From JAXFQS01 sp034178815 (GTDB lineage: Bacteria; Verrucomicrobiota; Kiritimatiellia; RFP12; DVOR01): a stretch of 25,858 nt of DNA. The number at the start of each line of letters is the position of its first letter. The first letter of the stretch is position 1. Under the pieces are notes generated by a model. That model did not search any database, was not told the DNA's origin, and saw only the letters and a list, made by a program, of their open reading frames with translations. Positions 7,821 through 15,976 of this stretch are shown here, piece by piece. The position numbers and the translations under genes are program-made. The stretch lies in assembly GCA_034178815.1 (NCBI GenBank), contig JAXFQS010000146.1:1-25858 (forward strand), written 5' to 3'.

Positions 7821-8170
7821 CCAAACCAACGCGAACGAAAGATGAAGAAGACGGCCCCCAGGATGCAGCAGGCCGCCCACAAATAGTCCCAACTCAGCCG
7901 CTCCCTCAGAAAGAAGACCGAGAACGGCACAAAGACCGTCAGCGCCACCACCTCCTGAAGGATCTTCAACTGCGCCACCGTGTAGCCCCCCGCATAGCCA
8001 ATCCGGTTCGCAGGCACCTGGAACAGATACTCCACCAAGGCAACTCCCCAACTGACCACAACCACCAAGAGCCAAGGCCGGGCGGCCATCTTCTTCAGAT
8101 GGCCGTACCACGCCAAAGTCATAAAGAGGTTGCTGAGAACCAGCAGCAGGAAAGTCTTGAGAAGCGGCAT
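7817..8170 (-). CDS. DMT-family small membrane protein (DUF486)
   Basis: A 117-residue inner-membrane protein with four hydrophobic helices. It matches the DUF486 family (PF04342) in length and sequence pattern: AWYGHLK near residue 20, an EYLFQVPANRIGY block in the middle and the final FRSRWFG. The family is related to small drug/metabolite transporters but no substrate is established. The ATG at 8170 was preferred to the in-frame ATG at 8212, which overlaps the flavodiiron gene and lacks a ribosome-binding site. The chosen start lies 7 bp after the flavodiiron stop, and its own stop overlaps the BatD-like start. Confidence 0.85.
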   Translation of the reverse strand: MPLLKTFLLLVLSNLFMTLAWYGHLKKMAARPWLLVVVVSWGVALVEYLFQVPANRIGYAGGYTVAQLKILQEVVALTVFVPFSVFFLRERLSWDYLWAACCILGAVFFIFRSRWFG

Positions 8171-8177
8171 CGAGAAC

Positions 8178-9362
8178 CTATTGAATCTGGAGCGCGCGCT
8201 CGCCCATGGCACGACCCAAGTCGCGGCACTTCGCCAGCACCTCGTCCGTCGGAGCGAAGCGCACCGTCACCGGCGGCGAAATCTGCTCGACCTGCATCTC
8301 CGAGAGATAGCGGGACGCCTCTTCCGCCCCCTTGCTCGCCCAACCGAACGAACCGAAGGTGAACCCGAACTTACCCGCGGGCTTCAAGCCGCGGACATAG
8401 GTCAAAGCCGCCGCCATCCGCGGCATCAGGCTCATATTCAGCGTCGGCGTACCCACCGCGAAACCAGCCGCATCCATTAGTTCGGGAATCAAATCCGTGT
8501 CCGTCGTGAACTCAAGATTGAAGAGTTTGAACGGACATCCCGTCGACGCCACGCCCTCTGCGACGGCTTCCGCCATGCGCCGCGTGCTACTCCACATCGT
8601 CGAATAGAACACCACCACCTTCCGCGACGGCTGGCTCACATGCCAACGCGAATAAGCCTCCAGAATCAACGGAATGCGACTTCTCCAGATGATGCCGTGG
8701 CTCGGCGCAATGACCTTGATCGGCAGCCCCCCGAGTTTCTTGAGCGCGGCCGCCACGGGACGGGCGTAGAGCAACACGATGTTGGCGTAATACTTCTTCG
8801 CCTCCTGCATCACCTCATCCAGATCCGCCTCGTCGTCGAACCGCGCCGCCGAAGCATAATGCTGGCCGAACGCGTCCATCGAGAAGAGAATCCCGTCCTC
8901 CGCCAGCCAAGTCGCCATCGACTCCGGCCAATGCACCATCGGCGTCTCGAAGAACTGCAGCGTCTTACCGCCCAAATCCAAAGTCTCACCCTCCTTCACC
9001 AGACGAAAACGCCAGGAAGAAGTGTCATAGTGCCGCGTAAGCGCATCCTTCGTCTTGGCCGTGCAGACAACCTCCGCAGAGGGAAACGCCTGCACCACCG
9101 CCGGGAAGCCTCCCGAATGATCTGGCTCCGCGTGGTTGCAGACAAGATAGTCGACCTTGTCGCCCGCAAGTTCCCGGACATTGGCAATCAATTTGTCCGC
9201 GTAAGGCGCCTTGACCGTGTCAATCAGCGCAGTCGCCGAAGCCCCTCGAACCAAATAGGCATTGTACGTGCTGCCGCGGCTCGTCACATAACTGTGGAAC
9301 TCCCGAACCGTCCAGTCAATATAGCCGACCCAGTCGACCAAAGGAGCAAGTTGAGTATTCAT
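8178..9362 (-). CDS. Flavodiiron protein (A-type flavoprotein, O2/NO reductase)
   Basis: A 394-residue soluble cytoplasmic enzyme that reduces O2 to water, or NO to N2O, protecting anaerobes. The N-terminal metallo-beta-lactamase-like domain keeps all diiron ligands: H77-x-E79-x-D81-H82, H144, D163 and H222. The C-terminal flavodoxin domain begins at about 248 with the FMN-binding loop YSTMWSST. No rubredoxin or NADH-oxidase domain is attached, so an external electron donor is needed (not in the window). The ATG at 9362 has AAGGA seven bases upstream; an ATG six bases earlier sits too close to that site. The gene lies between a thioredoxin-like lipoprotein and the DMT gene in the leftward operon. 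FprA-type naming is reasonable, but O2 versus NO preference cannot be read here. Confidence 0.93.
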   Translation of the reverse strand: MNTQLAPLVDWVGYIDWTVREFHSYVTSRGSTYNAYLVRGASATALIDTVKAPYADKLIANVRELAGDKVDYLVCNHAEPDHSGGFPAVVQAFPSAEVVCTAKTKDALTRHYDTSSWRFRLVKEGETLDLGGKTLQFFETPMVHWPESMATWLAEDGILFSMDAFGQHYASAARFDDEADLDEVMQEAKKYYANIVLLYARPVAAALKKLGGLPIKVIAPSHGIIWRSRIPLILEAYSRWHVSQPSRKVVVFYSTMWSSTRRMAEAVAEGVASTGCPFKLFNLEFTTDTDLIPELMDAAGFAVGTPTLNMSLMPRMAAALTYVRGLKPAGKFGFTFGSFGWASKGAEEASRYLSEMQVEQISPPVTVRFAPTDEVLAKCRDLGRAMGERALQIQ

Positions 9363-9401
9363 AAACATATCCTTGATTGGAATGGTAAGCAGAAACACAC
9401 C

Positions 9402-9893
9402 CTAACGCAGACACTTCGCCAACTCGGCAAGAAAAGCCTTAGCCCCTCCCGGAACATAGCCCATCCGAGCCACCTCGCCTCCCGCAGGCGCGAAGAGGAC
9501 GATGGTCGGGAAACCCTTGATCTGAAGCGAAGAAGCCACCCCCTCGTTTTGTAATTTCCACGCCTCAGAAACCGCAGTTGACGTCTCCAGAAAGTCCGCC
9601 TTGAAGAGAACCAGATTCTCCCGGGCATAGGCGCGGAAGGCATCCGTAGAGAGGACTTCCTGCTCCAACTTCACACACCAGGGACACCAGTCCGACCCCG
9701 TGAAGAGCGCAAACAATATCATCCCTCGAGCCTTGGCCTCAGCCTTCGCCGCTTCCCAGTCCAAGTGCCATCCGTCGACAAACTCAGGAGCCTGAGCCAA
9801 CGCAGGTGCGTCCCCGTCTGGTGCCGAAGAGTCAGGGGAACAGCCGCATAGCCACAACAGCGCGGCAAGCGCAAGAAACAGTTGAATCTTCAT
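9402..9893 (-). CDS. Thioredoxin-like lipoprotein (DUF255/Thioredoxin_7 type)
   Basis: A 163-residue envelope protein. The N-terminus is a lipoprotein signal with the lipobox LCGC, giving lipidated Cys18. A thioredoxin fold follows at about 40-163 with the active-site motif W69-C70-P-W-C73 and the expected cis-proline loop GFPTI. The preceding FTGSDWCPWC segment is typical of the thioredoxin_7 subgroup, which acts as a membrane-anchored disulfide reductase or oxidase. It starts 3 bp after the exbD-like stop and ends 39 bp before the flavodiiron start. It is probably part of the envelope redox or oxidative-stress function of this operon (inference from neighbours). Confidence 0.85.
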   Translation of the reverse strand: MKIQLFLALAALLWLCGCSPDSSAPDGDAPALAQAPEFVDGWHLDWEAAKAEAKARGMILFALFTGSDWCPWCVKLEQEVLSTDAFRAYARENLVLFKADFLETSTAVSEAWKLQNEGVASSLQIKGFPTIVLFAPAGGEVARMGYVPGGAKAFLAELAKCLR

Positions 9894-9896
9894 CTT

Positions 9897-10307
9897 TCAA
9901 TCCGCCAGCGTGACCAGTGCCATACGCGTGACGCGCACCTTGTAAAGGGTCTTGACGACCTCCATAACCTTCCCGTATTCCAAACTATCGTCCGCCCGGA
10001 CCAATACCGCCGTGGATGGGTCGTCGACAATAGCCTGCCCGAGCCGGCTCTGCAGTTGGTCTAGGGTCACCAAGCGGCTATCGAGATAGATGCGGCCATC
10101 CTTCTTGATGGAGACAGTCGTAGCCATCTTGTCCGGCAACTTCTCGGCAGAGCCCTGGGGCAATTTCACAGTAATGCCCTGCTCAAGCGCCGGGAAGGTG
10201 ATCATGAATGTGACGAGCAGCAGGAAGGTCAGGTCGATCAACGGAGTCATGTTGATCTCTGCTGTCCCCCCCCCGCTGTCGTAGTCGGAACGCCGGCCGC
10301 GGAACAT
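9897..10307 (-). CDS. exbD: ExbD/TolR-family biopolymer transport protein
   Basis: A 136-residue inner-membrane protein with one membrane helix (about 20-42) and a periplasmic domain. The helix carries the conserved proton-carrying aspartate (PLIDLTF, D25). With the ExbB-like partner it would form the proton-driven motor that energises TonB or Tol-type envelope processes. The ATG at 10307 has GGGGAG about ten bases upstream and lies 4 bp after the exbB-like stop; an earlier in-frame ATG at 10343 lies inside that gene. Codons 12-14 are a run of nine G on the coding strand (10266-10274), a possible slippage site just before the membrane helix. No tonB or tolA is present in the window, so Exb and Tol cannot be separated. 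Confidence 0.9.
   Translation of the reverse strand: MFRGRRSDYDSGGGTAEINMTPLIDLTFLLLVTFMITFPALEQGITVKLPQGSAEKLPDKMATTVSIKKDGRIYLDSRLVTLDQLQSRLGQAIVDDPSTAVLVRADDSLEYGKVMEVVKTLYKVRVTRMALVTLAD
10266..10274 (-). repeat. G9 homopolymer inside the exbD-like gene
   Basis: Nine C on the plus strand encode three glycines at residues 12-14 of the ExbD-like protein. Loss or gain of one base would frameshift the protein before its only membrane helix. Phase variation is possible but unproven. Confidence 0.6.
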
Positions 10308-10311
10308 GAAT

Positions 10312-11049
10312 CTACTCTCCCCTTCCCTGCAATTCGTTTGCAATGCGCCCCATCAACTCGTCGGTAAAGCCCTCGCAATCGACCCGGATGCGTTTGGCGC
10401 GCTCAACTAGGAAGGCATGGGCGCAGGAGGCGGGAATGGCGACGAACAGCCCCACGACCGTTGTCAACAGGGCTGAACTGATGCCGGGAGCCAATTCGGA
10501 AAGCAAGGCGGAACCTTTTGACGCCATGGCATTGAAGGCGACCATAATGCCCCAGACCGTGCCGAAAAGGCCGAACATGGGAGCAACCGTCGCCACAACG
10601 GCAATAGAACGAAGCCCCTGCTGAAGGTCACAGCACTGTTCAGCGAGGGTATGTTCCGCCGTGCGCGCGACCAGGTCGGTTTCCCTCACACTCATAGCCA
10701 CCCGATCGTCCGGTGTCGCGGCGCTGATAGTGGAATTGCGCACTTCCGGGGCAAGCAACGAGACAACGCGATCGCAGCAGACTCGATAGATTTTGGCGAG
10801 GGGTGAGTCGAGTGCGTCGACCTTGCGCTGGAGGTAGGGGGCGAGCACATTCTCGGGCGCGTCGCGGATGAGTTTGGCAAATCGAGCGTTGGCGGTCTCA
10901 ATGTCCTTCAGGCGGCGGTAGCGCGAGAGAATCTGCTTGACGACGAAGAAGGAGAGGAGCAGTTGCACGAGTATGATGCTCTGTCCGACAAGGTCGGAGC
11001 GGACATAGGCGTCGAGCACTAGGATGGTGGAAAGGGGGATGTTCGGCAT
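10312..11049 (-). CDS. exbB: MotA/TolQ/ExbB-family proton channel protein
   Basis: A 245-residue inner-membrane protein with three membrane segments: one near 22-40 and two in the C-terminal half (about 150-170 and 190-215). The conserved core GLRSIAVVATVAPMFGLFGTV and the following glycine-rich LLTTVVGLFVAIPA helix identify the MotA_ExbB family (PF01618). It pairs with the exbD-like gene directly downstream. AAGGA precedes the ATG at 11049. The argS stop lies 9 bp upstream, so it is translated from the argS transcript. Confidence 0.92.
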   Translation of the reverse strand: MPNIPLSTILVLDAYVRSDLVGQSIILVQLLLSFFVVKQILSRYRRLKDIETANARFAKLIRDAPENVLAPYLQRKVDALDSPLAKIYRVCCDRVVSLLAPEVRNSTISAATPDDRVAMSVRETDLVARTAEHTLAEQCCDLQQGLRSIAVVATVAPMFGLFGTVWGIMVAFNAMASKGSALLSELAPGISSALLTTVVGLFVAIPASCAHAFLVERAKRIRVDCEGFTDELMGRIANELQGRGE

Positions 11050-11058
11050 GGGCGTTCC

Positions 11059-12783
11059 TTAGATTCGGCGGGGCGTTCTGAGACCCAGCAAGTGAAGGCC
11101 GTGTTCGAGCGTCCGGGCGATGACGGAGCAGAGTTTGACTCGGGCATCGCGGACTTCGGGGGCAGCCTTGAGCACGGGGGAGGACTGGTAGAAGCGGCTG
11201 TAGTTGCGGGCGAGTTCGTAGAGGTAGTCGGCGAGATGGCTGGGCTTGCTGGCGGTGGAGGCGCGCTCGACGGTCTCGGGGTAGCGAAGGAGTTGAAGGA
11301 CGAGTTGCTTCTCTATGGGCGTGGCGGGGGCCAGGCGATGAGCGGCGGTGTCTTGCCCGTATTTGTCGAGCAAACTGCAAAGGCGGGCGTAGGCGTATTG
11401 GAGGTAGGGGCCGGAGTTGCCGTCGAGCGCGAGGGCCTTGTCCCAACTGAAGACGACGAGGCTCTGGGGGTCGTGGGAGAGGTCGGCGTATTTGACCGCG
11501 CTGATGCCAATATCGGCGGCAAGCGCCCTCTGGCTGGCTTCATCCATATCGGGGTGGGAGTCGCGAATAATCGTGAGGGCGCGGTTCTCGGCTTCGTCGA
11601 GGAGGGCTTCGAGTTTGATGACATTGCCCTGACGCGTGGAGAAGGTGCCTTCGGGCAGGCGCATAAGCCCGAACCAGACATGTTCGAGTCGGGTATGGAG
11701 ACCAATCTTGCGGCAGATGGCGAAGAATTGTTTGAAGTGGAGTTGCTGGCGTTCGTCGGTGACATAGATGATGGAGTCGGGGGCGAACTCTTCGGTGCGG
11801 GAGGCGACGGTGGCTATGTCGGTGGTGGCGTAGTTAAAGCCGCCGTCGGACTTGCGGACGATGCAGACATCGAGCCCTTCGTCTTTCAGGTCGACGATCC
11901 AAGCGCCGTCGGAAGGGACAGCAAGGTGTTCGTTCTGGAGGCGCTCGACGACTGCGGGGAGGCGGTCGTTGTAGTAGCTTTCTCCGCGCCAGAGGTCGAA
12001 GTGGACATCGAGGCGATCGTAGATTCGGGTGAACTCGCGAATGGAGATATCGATGAAGCGCTTCCATACGGCGCGATTGGCGTCGTCGCCTTGCTGGAGT
12101 TTGACGAGTTCGGCGCGGCACTGTTCGAGCCAGACGGGATCCTCCTTGGTGCGGTTGTAGGACTGGACATAGACCTTTTCAAGGAGTTCGACGGTGAGGT
12201 TCTCCTGCTGCTCGGGGGTGAGGAACGCGCGATAGCCGCAGATGAGGATGCCGAACTGGGTTCCCCAGTCACCCAAATGGTTGTCGGCAACGACGCGGTA
12301 GCCGCGGGCACGGAGCAGGCGGTCGAGAGCATTGCCGATGACGGTCGAGCGGATGTGCCCGATGTGCATGGGCTTGGCAACATTGGGCGAAGAGTAGTCC
12401 ATCACGATGGTCTTGCCTTCACCCGTCTGCGGCACCCCCAAATGCGGATTGGCCATCTGCTCTTCGAGACGGTCGGCAAGCCACTGGGCGGAGACAGTCA
12501 GGTTGATGAAGCCCGGCCCGGCAATCTCGGCCTTGCAGACCATCTCCGGCACGGGCAGCGCATCGAGGGCGGCTTGTGCGACGACCCGGGGCGGCTGCTT
12601 GGCGCGCTTGGCAAGTGCCATCGCGTCATTGCACTGGAAGTCGCCGAACTCCGGATTCGTAGCCGCCACCACGCGCGCCTGGAACCCCTCGCCCGCCACC
12701 TCCGGATACGCCTTGGCGAACGCCGCCTGAAGCCAAGATGCCAAAACCGCCTGGGGAGAACTCGCTTGTGCCATAATCTTCAT
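11059..12783 (-). CDS. argS: Arginyl-tRNA synthetase
   Basis: A 574-residue cytoplasmic class I synthetase. It has the N-terminal additional domain (about 10-100), the PNVAKPMHIGH signature at about 133-143 with HIGH at 140-143, and the DNHLGDWGTQFG block that follows. The catalytic core contains FSTRQGNVIKL in place of a canonical KMSKS, as in most ArgRS. The C-terminal DALR-type anticodon-binding domain ends in LGLRTPRRI. Two ATGs are possible: 12783 (MKIMAQ) and nine bases later; neither ribosome-binding site is clearly better. It is first in the leftward operon, downstream of a promoter with a perfect -10 box. The opposite strand carries a long open frame here that is only a composition artefact. 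Confidence 0.97.
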   Translation of the reverse strand: MKIMAQASSPQAVLASWLQAAFAKAYPEVAGEGFQARVVAATNPEFGDFQCNDAMALAKRAKQPPRVVAQAALDALPVPEMVCKAEIAGPGFINLTVSAQWLADRLEEQMANPHLGVPQTGEGKTIVMDYSSPNVAKPMHIGHIRSTVIGNALDRLLRARGYRVVADNHLGDWGTQFGILICGYRAFLTPEQQENLTVELLEKVYVQSYNRTKEDPVWLEQCRAELVKLQQGDDANRAVWKRFIDISIREFTRIYDRLDVHFDLWRGESYYNDRLPAVVERLQNEHLAVPSDGAWIVDLKDEGLDVCIVRKSDGGFNYATTDIATVASRTEEFAPDSIIYVTDERQQLHFKQFFAICRKIGLHTRLEHVWFGLMRLPEGTFSTRQGNVIKLEALLDEAENRALTIIRDSHPDMDEASQRALAADIGISAVKYADLSHDPQSLVVFSWDKALALDGNSGPYLQYAYARLCSLLDKYGQDTAAHRLAPATPIEKQLVLQLLRYPETVERASTASKPSHLADYLYELARNYSRFYQSSPVLKAAPEVRDARVKLCSVIARTLEHGLHLLGLRTPRRI

Positions 12784-12813
12784 CTATTCCGTAATCTGAC
12801 CAGTGGGCCGTCC

Positions 12814-12842
12814 ATTATACACCTTTGCCCCCGCCGATACAA
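12814..12842 (-). promoter_or_regulatory. Sigma-70 promoter of the argS-metG operon
   Basis: On the minus strand a perfect -10 TATAAT (complement of 12814-12819) lies 17 bp after TTGTAT (complement of 12837-12842). The predicted start is near 12807, giving a leader of about 24 nt before argS. The -35 box is weak (3/6), but spacing and -10 are optimal. It is likely the main promoter for all eight downstream genes. Confidence 0.7.
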
Positions 12843-12862
12843 CTTTATAACGCGCCCGCCGG

Positions 12863-12899
12863 AGATTGCCTCCTCACGCCCCCCAAGGTGCCCACCTCC
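12863..12899 (+). repeat. Possible degenerate copy of the intergenic palindromic element
   Basis: It begins AGATTGCCTCCTC and continues to AAGGTGCCCACCTCC. The opening matches AGATTGCCACCTC of the element at 24242-24286 at all but one base, but the second arm is poor. It lies between the divergent argS and TPR genes. It is reported as a tentative third family member only. Confidence 0.25.
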
Positions 12900-13005
12900 T
12901 GATTCCCATCGCACCAACCACCGCCTCCCAAACCTGTCCACCCTCCGGAGTCACTCCAACCAACCTTTTCCGCCCCCACCCTCATCCCCGCCCAAGGTTT
13001 TAGGC

Positions 13006-13033
13006 TTGACATTCCAGCCCAAAATCGTAAAAT
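13006..13033 (+). promoter_or_regulatory. Sigma-70 promoter of the TPR-lol-glycosyltransferase operon
   Basis: A perfect -35 TTGACA (13006-13011) is followed after 16 bp by TAAAAT (13028-13033, 5/6). The predicted start is near 13040, leaving a short leader of about 19 nt before the ATG at 13059. This is the strongest sigma-70 promoter in the window. Confidence 0.75.
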
Positions 13034-13058
13034 CGACCGATAACTACCGAGACGCACC

Positions 13059-14069
13059 ATGACCACACGCATTGCCACCCTCGCCTCCCTGCTCCTGCTC
13101 GCCCTCCAGGCCGCCGCAATCTGGCCCTTCGGCGAATCCCAAGAAGAAAAAGACCGCCGCGACGAAAAGGAGATTATCGCCCTCCTGCGCGAGCCCAACC
13201 GCTTGATGAACGAAGCCCAGGACGATGAAAGCGAAGGCCGACCCGAACGCGCCATAGAAAAATACCGCGAAGCCCTCGACCAACTCAAAGCCATCGAGAA
13301 AGCGCGCGACACCTCCAGCGAACACTACGCCCCCCTGCGCTTCAAAAAAGCCCTCTGCGAGACCATGATCGACCGCATCATATTCGACAAGGCCGAGAAA
13401 AATCAACGCTCCGTTACGATGAGCAACACCACCGCCCTCGAAGCCCAACTCGCCAAAGAACGCGCCGCGAAAAACCCGCCAAAACCCGCCAAGCAAGCCC
13501 CTCCAGCCGTCACTAACATCCCTCCCAAAGCCCAGTCCCCCGTCCAAACCAACACACCCCCCAAAGCCGCCGCCACACCCCCACCGCCCCCCGAAAAACC
13601 AAAGCCAAAACCCCATCAACTCCTCCGCTTCGCCCGCGATATGCTCGAAGACGGCGACGACAAAACCTGCGAAAAAACCCTCCTCGAACTCCTTGAAGCC
13701 TATCCCGACCACATTGGAGGCCTCCAACTCCTCTGCCTCCTGCGCCTCGAACAAAACCGCCGCGAAGACGCCATCGCTGCCATCGAGCACGCCCTCGAAC
13801 TCTTTCCCGACGACGAACCATCCGCCATGCTCGGTGCCGCCGCCGCAACCGCTGTCGGCAACTTCCCCAGAGCCATCGAACTCCTCGACCGCGTCCTCAA
13901 AAACCGCCCCACCGACCCCGCCCCCTACTACAATATGGCCCTGACACTCCTCGAAATGCGCACCGGAGAAACCCTCAAGGCCGCAGAGAAATACTACCGC
14001 AAGTCGGTCGAACGCGGCGGGAAAAGAGATTCTCGCGTCGAACGTCGCCTGGGCATCGAACAAAACTGA
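13059..14069 (+). CDS. Exported TPR-repeat protein
   Basis: A 336-residue protein. Residues 1-20 form a signal peptide (cleavage near LQAAA). A charged helical segment with one TPR-like hairpin (about 48-80) follows. A proline/alanine/lysine-rich linker lies at about 142-185, and two to three TPR motifs lie at about 190-320. TPR domains mediate protein-protein contacts, so it is likely a periplasmic scaffold. I do not recognise a specific family. It starts the rightward operon, right after a strong promoter. Only a weak ribosome-binding site is visible. It ends 3 bp before the LolC/E-type permease gene, so a role in lipoprotein export or envelope assembly is a fair guess. The coding strand is extremely C-rich. 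Confidence 0.75.
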   Translation: MTTRIATLASLLLLALQAAAIWPFGESQEEKDRRDEKEIIALLREPNRLMNEAQDDESEGRPERAIEKYREALDQLKAIEKARDTSSEHYAPLRFKKALCETMIDRIIFDKAEKNQRSVTMSNTTALEAQLAKERAAKNPPKPAKQAPPAVTNIPPKAQSPVQTNTPPKAAATPPPPPEKPKPKPHQLLRFARDMLEDGDDKTCEKTLLELLEAYPDHIGGLQLLCLLRLEQNRREDAIAAIEHALELFPDDEPSAMLGAAAATAVGNFPRAIELLDRVLKNRPTDPAPYYNMALTLLEMRTGETLKAAEKYYRKSVERGGKRDSRVERRLGIEQN

Positions 14070-14072
14070 GCC

Positions 14073-15296
14073 ATGTTCCCCCTCTTCCTCGCGCTCAAAT
14101 ACCTCAAGCCCAAGCGCACCTTCACCACCGTCGTCACCCTCATCTCCATCCTCGGAGTCATCCTCGGGGTCGCCATCGTCATCATTGTGCGCGCCGTCAT
14201 GACCGGCTTCGGCGATATGTGGGAAGAAAAAATTCTTGACTTCAAACCTCACATTGTCGTAAACTCTTGGCACGGCACGATTCCTGACGAAGAGACCGTC
14301 TGCCGCAAACTCGAAGCTATCCCCGGAGTCCTAGCCGTCTCCCCGGGCATTGAAATGCGCGTCATGCTCCAGTGCGGCCGACGCCTCGCCGCACCGCTTA
14401 TGGAAGGCACCGACGCCGCACGCGCCACGCGTATGATGCCCCGGATTCGCCCCTACTCCGGAAGTTTCAACCTCGACGGCGAAAACGCAGTCATCGGAAT
14501 CGATCTCGCCATGGAACTCGGCGCCACCGTCGGCGACAAGATTCTCGTCTACTCCCCGGCATCCTATGTCAATAAAGACGAGTTTGCATTCCCAACCGAA
14601 CTGACCGTCGCCGGCATCTACAACTCCGGACAAAGAGACTTCGACCTCGGCTATGTCTTCGTCTCACTCCCGACCGCCAGAGACCTGATGGGGATGCGTT
14701 CCGGCGCCTACTCCGTTCACGCAAAAGTCGCCCGCCCGCAGGCTATCGAGGCCTTCGACCAAATCCTCCTCAAGGTTCACGAGACCCTAGGCTCAGACTA
14801 CCGCGTCCGTACCTGGAAAGAAATCGACCGTATGCTCTTCAGCACCCTTGCAGTTGAAAAAAACATGATGGCCATCCTCCTGATGTTCATCACCATCGTC
14901 GCCATATTCTGCGTCACCAACACCTTGATTGTCGTCACCGTCCAAAAGACCCACGAAATCGGTCTGCTCAAAGCCCTCGGCTTCTCCGCAAGGCAGATAC
15001 GGCTGACCTTCGTGTTGCACGGATGGATCCAGTGCATCATTGGCACAGGTCTGGGAATCACCGTGGCATTCATCGTGCTCCACAACCTCCAAGCGCTGGT
15101 CGAAGCCCTTGCAAAGGTCGGCATCACAGTCTTCCCCAAAGAGGTCTACGGACTGGCACAACTGCCCTGGAGAGTCGTGCCACTCGAAGTCATCCAAGTG
15201 GCGGCAAGCGTCGTGGTCTTTTGCGCTATAGCAAGCTTCATTCCCGCTTGGGTCGCATCGCGCAAAGACGCGGCCGAGGCGCTGCGGAAGGAATAG
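14073..15296 (+). CDS. lolE: LolC/LolE-type lipoprotein-releasing permease (FtsX family)
   Basis: A 407-residue inner-membrane protein with the LolC/E layout. It has an N-terminal helix (about 19-45, after ALKYLKPKR), a large periplasmic domain (about 46-265) and three C-terminal helices at about 268-295, 315-340 and 365-385. It ends in a typical FtsX-family tail (PAWVASRKDAAEALRKE). It extracts lipoproteins from the inner membrane for transfer to LolA, powered by the LolD ATPase encoded next. Only one permease gene is present, so the complex may be a homodimer or the partner may be elsewhere. LolA and LolB are not in the window. The coding strand shifts from C-rich to G-rich near position 15100. 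Confidence 0.9.
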   Translation: MFPLFLALKYLKPKRTFTTVVTLISILGVILGVAIVIIVRAVMTGFGDMWEEKILDFKPHIVVNSWHGTIPDEETVCRKLEAIPGVLAVSPGIEMRVMLQCGRRLAAPLMEGTDAARATRMMPRIRPYSGSFNLDGENAVIGIDLAMELGATVGDKILVYSPASYVNKDEFAFPTELTVAGIYNSGQRDFDLGYVFVSLPTARDLMGMRSGAYSVHAKVARPQAIEAFDQILLKVHETLGSDYRVRTWKEIDRMLFSTLAVEKNMMAILLMFITIVAIFCVTNTLIVVTVQKTHEIGLLKALGFSARQIRLTFVLHGWIQCIIGTGLGITVAFIVLHNLQALVEALAKVGITVFPKEVYGLAQLPWRVVPLEVIQVAASVVVFCAIASFIPAWVASRKDAAEALRKE

Positions 15297-15298
15297 AT

Positions 15299-15976
15299 AT
15301 GGTTTTGCGTTGCGAAGCGGTGCACAAGTCCTATCGCCTATCCGGCAAGACGATTCCCGTCTTGACAGGCGCCGACCTGGCGGTCGAAGAAGGCGAGCGG
15401 GTGGCGATAGTCGGGAGAAGCGGCGCAGGCAAGAGTACTCTGCTACACCTGCTCGGGGGTCTGGACCGTCCGCAAGCGGGCAAGGTTTGGCTCTGCGGGG
15501 AGGAACTTTACAGGGTGAGGGCAACGCGACGGGACGCTTTGCGGGCGGGAAAGATTGGGTTTGTTTTCCAGTCCTATCATCTGCTGCCGGAAATGGATCT
15601 GACAGAGAATGTGATGCTTCCGGCGATGGCGCTCGGCAAGTTGTCCCGGCGTGCGATGCGCGAGCGGGCGCTGGAGTTGCTCTCGGAAATGGGGCTCGCG
15701 GATCGGGCATCGCACACGCCTCTGGAACTATCTGGCGGCGAGCAGCAAAGGGTGGCAATCGCGCGAGCATTGATGAACAATCCACCGGTGATTTTGGCGG
15801 ACGAGCCGACCGGGAATCTGGATCGGGAAACGGGCGAGCAGGTGCTTGCGTCGCTGCTCAAGGCAAGTGCAGCGCGGCGGCACGCGCTGGTTATGGTGAC
15901 GCACGATCCAGTGGTTGCGGCGCGGTGCGATCGAACGCTCCGGCTGGAGGGGGGGGAACTTGTCCATGAGGCCTAA
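15299..15976 (+). CDS. lolD: LolD-type lipoprotein-release ABC transporter ATPase
   Basis: A 225-residue ATPase of the MacB/LolD group. Walker A GRSGAGKST is at 39-47, the Q-loop is FVFQSYHLLPE at about 88-98, the signature LSGGEQQ at 144-150, Walker B VILADEP at 164-170 and the H-loop His202. The SYHLLPE stretch and TGNLD after Walker B are typical of LolD. The ATG at 15299 lies 2 bp after the permease stop and has GGAAGGA upstream; an in-frame ATG far upstream would lie inside the permease gene. The 3' end contains a run of eight G that also serves as ribosome-binding sequence for the next gene, which it overlaps by 11 bp. Confidence 0.93.
   Translation: MVLRCEAVHKSYRLSGKTIPVLTGADLAVEEGERVAIVGRSGAGKSTLLHLLGGLDRPQAGKVWLCGEELYRVRATRRDALRAGKIGFVFQSYHLLPEMDLTENVMLPAMALGKLSRRAMRERALELLSEMGLADRASHTPLELSGGEQQRVAIARALMNNPPVILADEPTGNLDRETGEQVLASLLKASAARRHALVMVTHDPVVAARCDRTLRLEGGELVHEA

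Noticed and set aside
7820..8111. A longer BatD-like protein starting at 8111.
   Set aside because: The extra residues cover the DUF486 gene in another frame. The ATG at 7820 starts a clean signal peptide and overlaps the preceding stop codon as ATGA.
11092..13062. A 656-codon rightward open frame opposite argS, and similar long frames opposite nearly every gene (for example 13044-14273 leftward).
   Set aside because: These result from strongly biased third codon positions in G+C-rich genes. Their translations are Gly/Val/Glu- or Pro/Ser/Thr-rich, with no recognisable motif, while the opposite strand encodes complete conserved enzymes.
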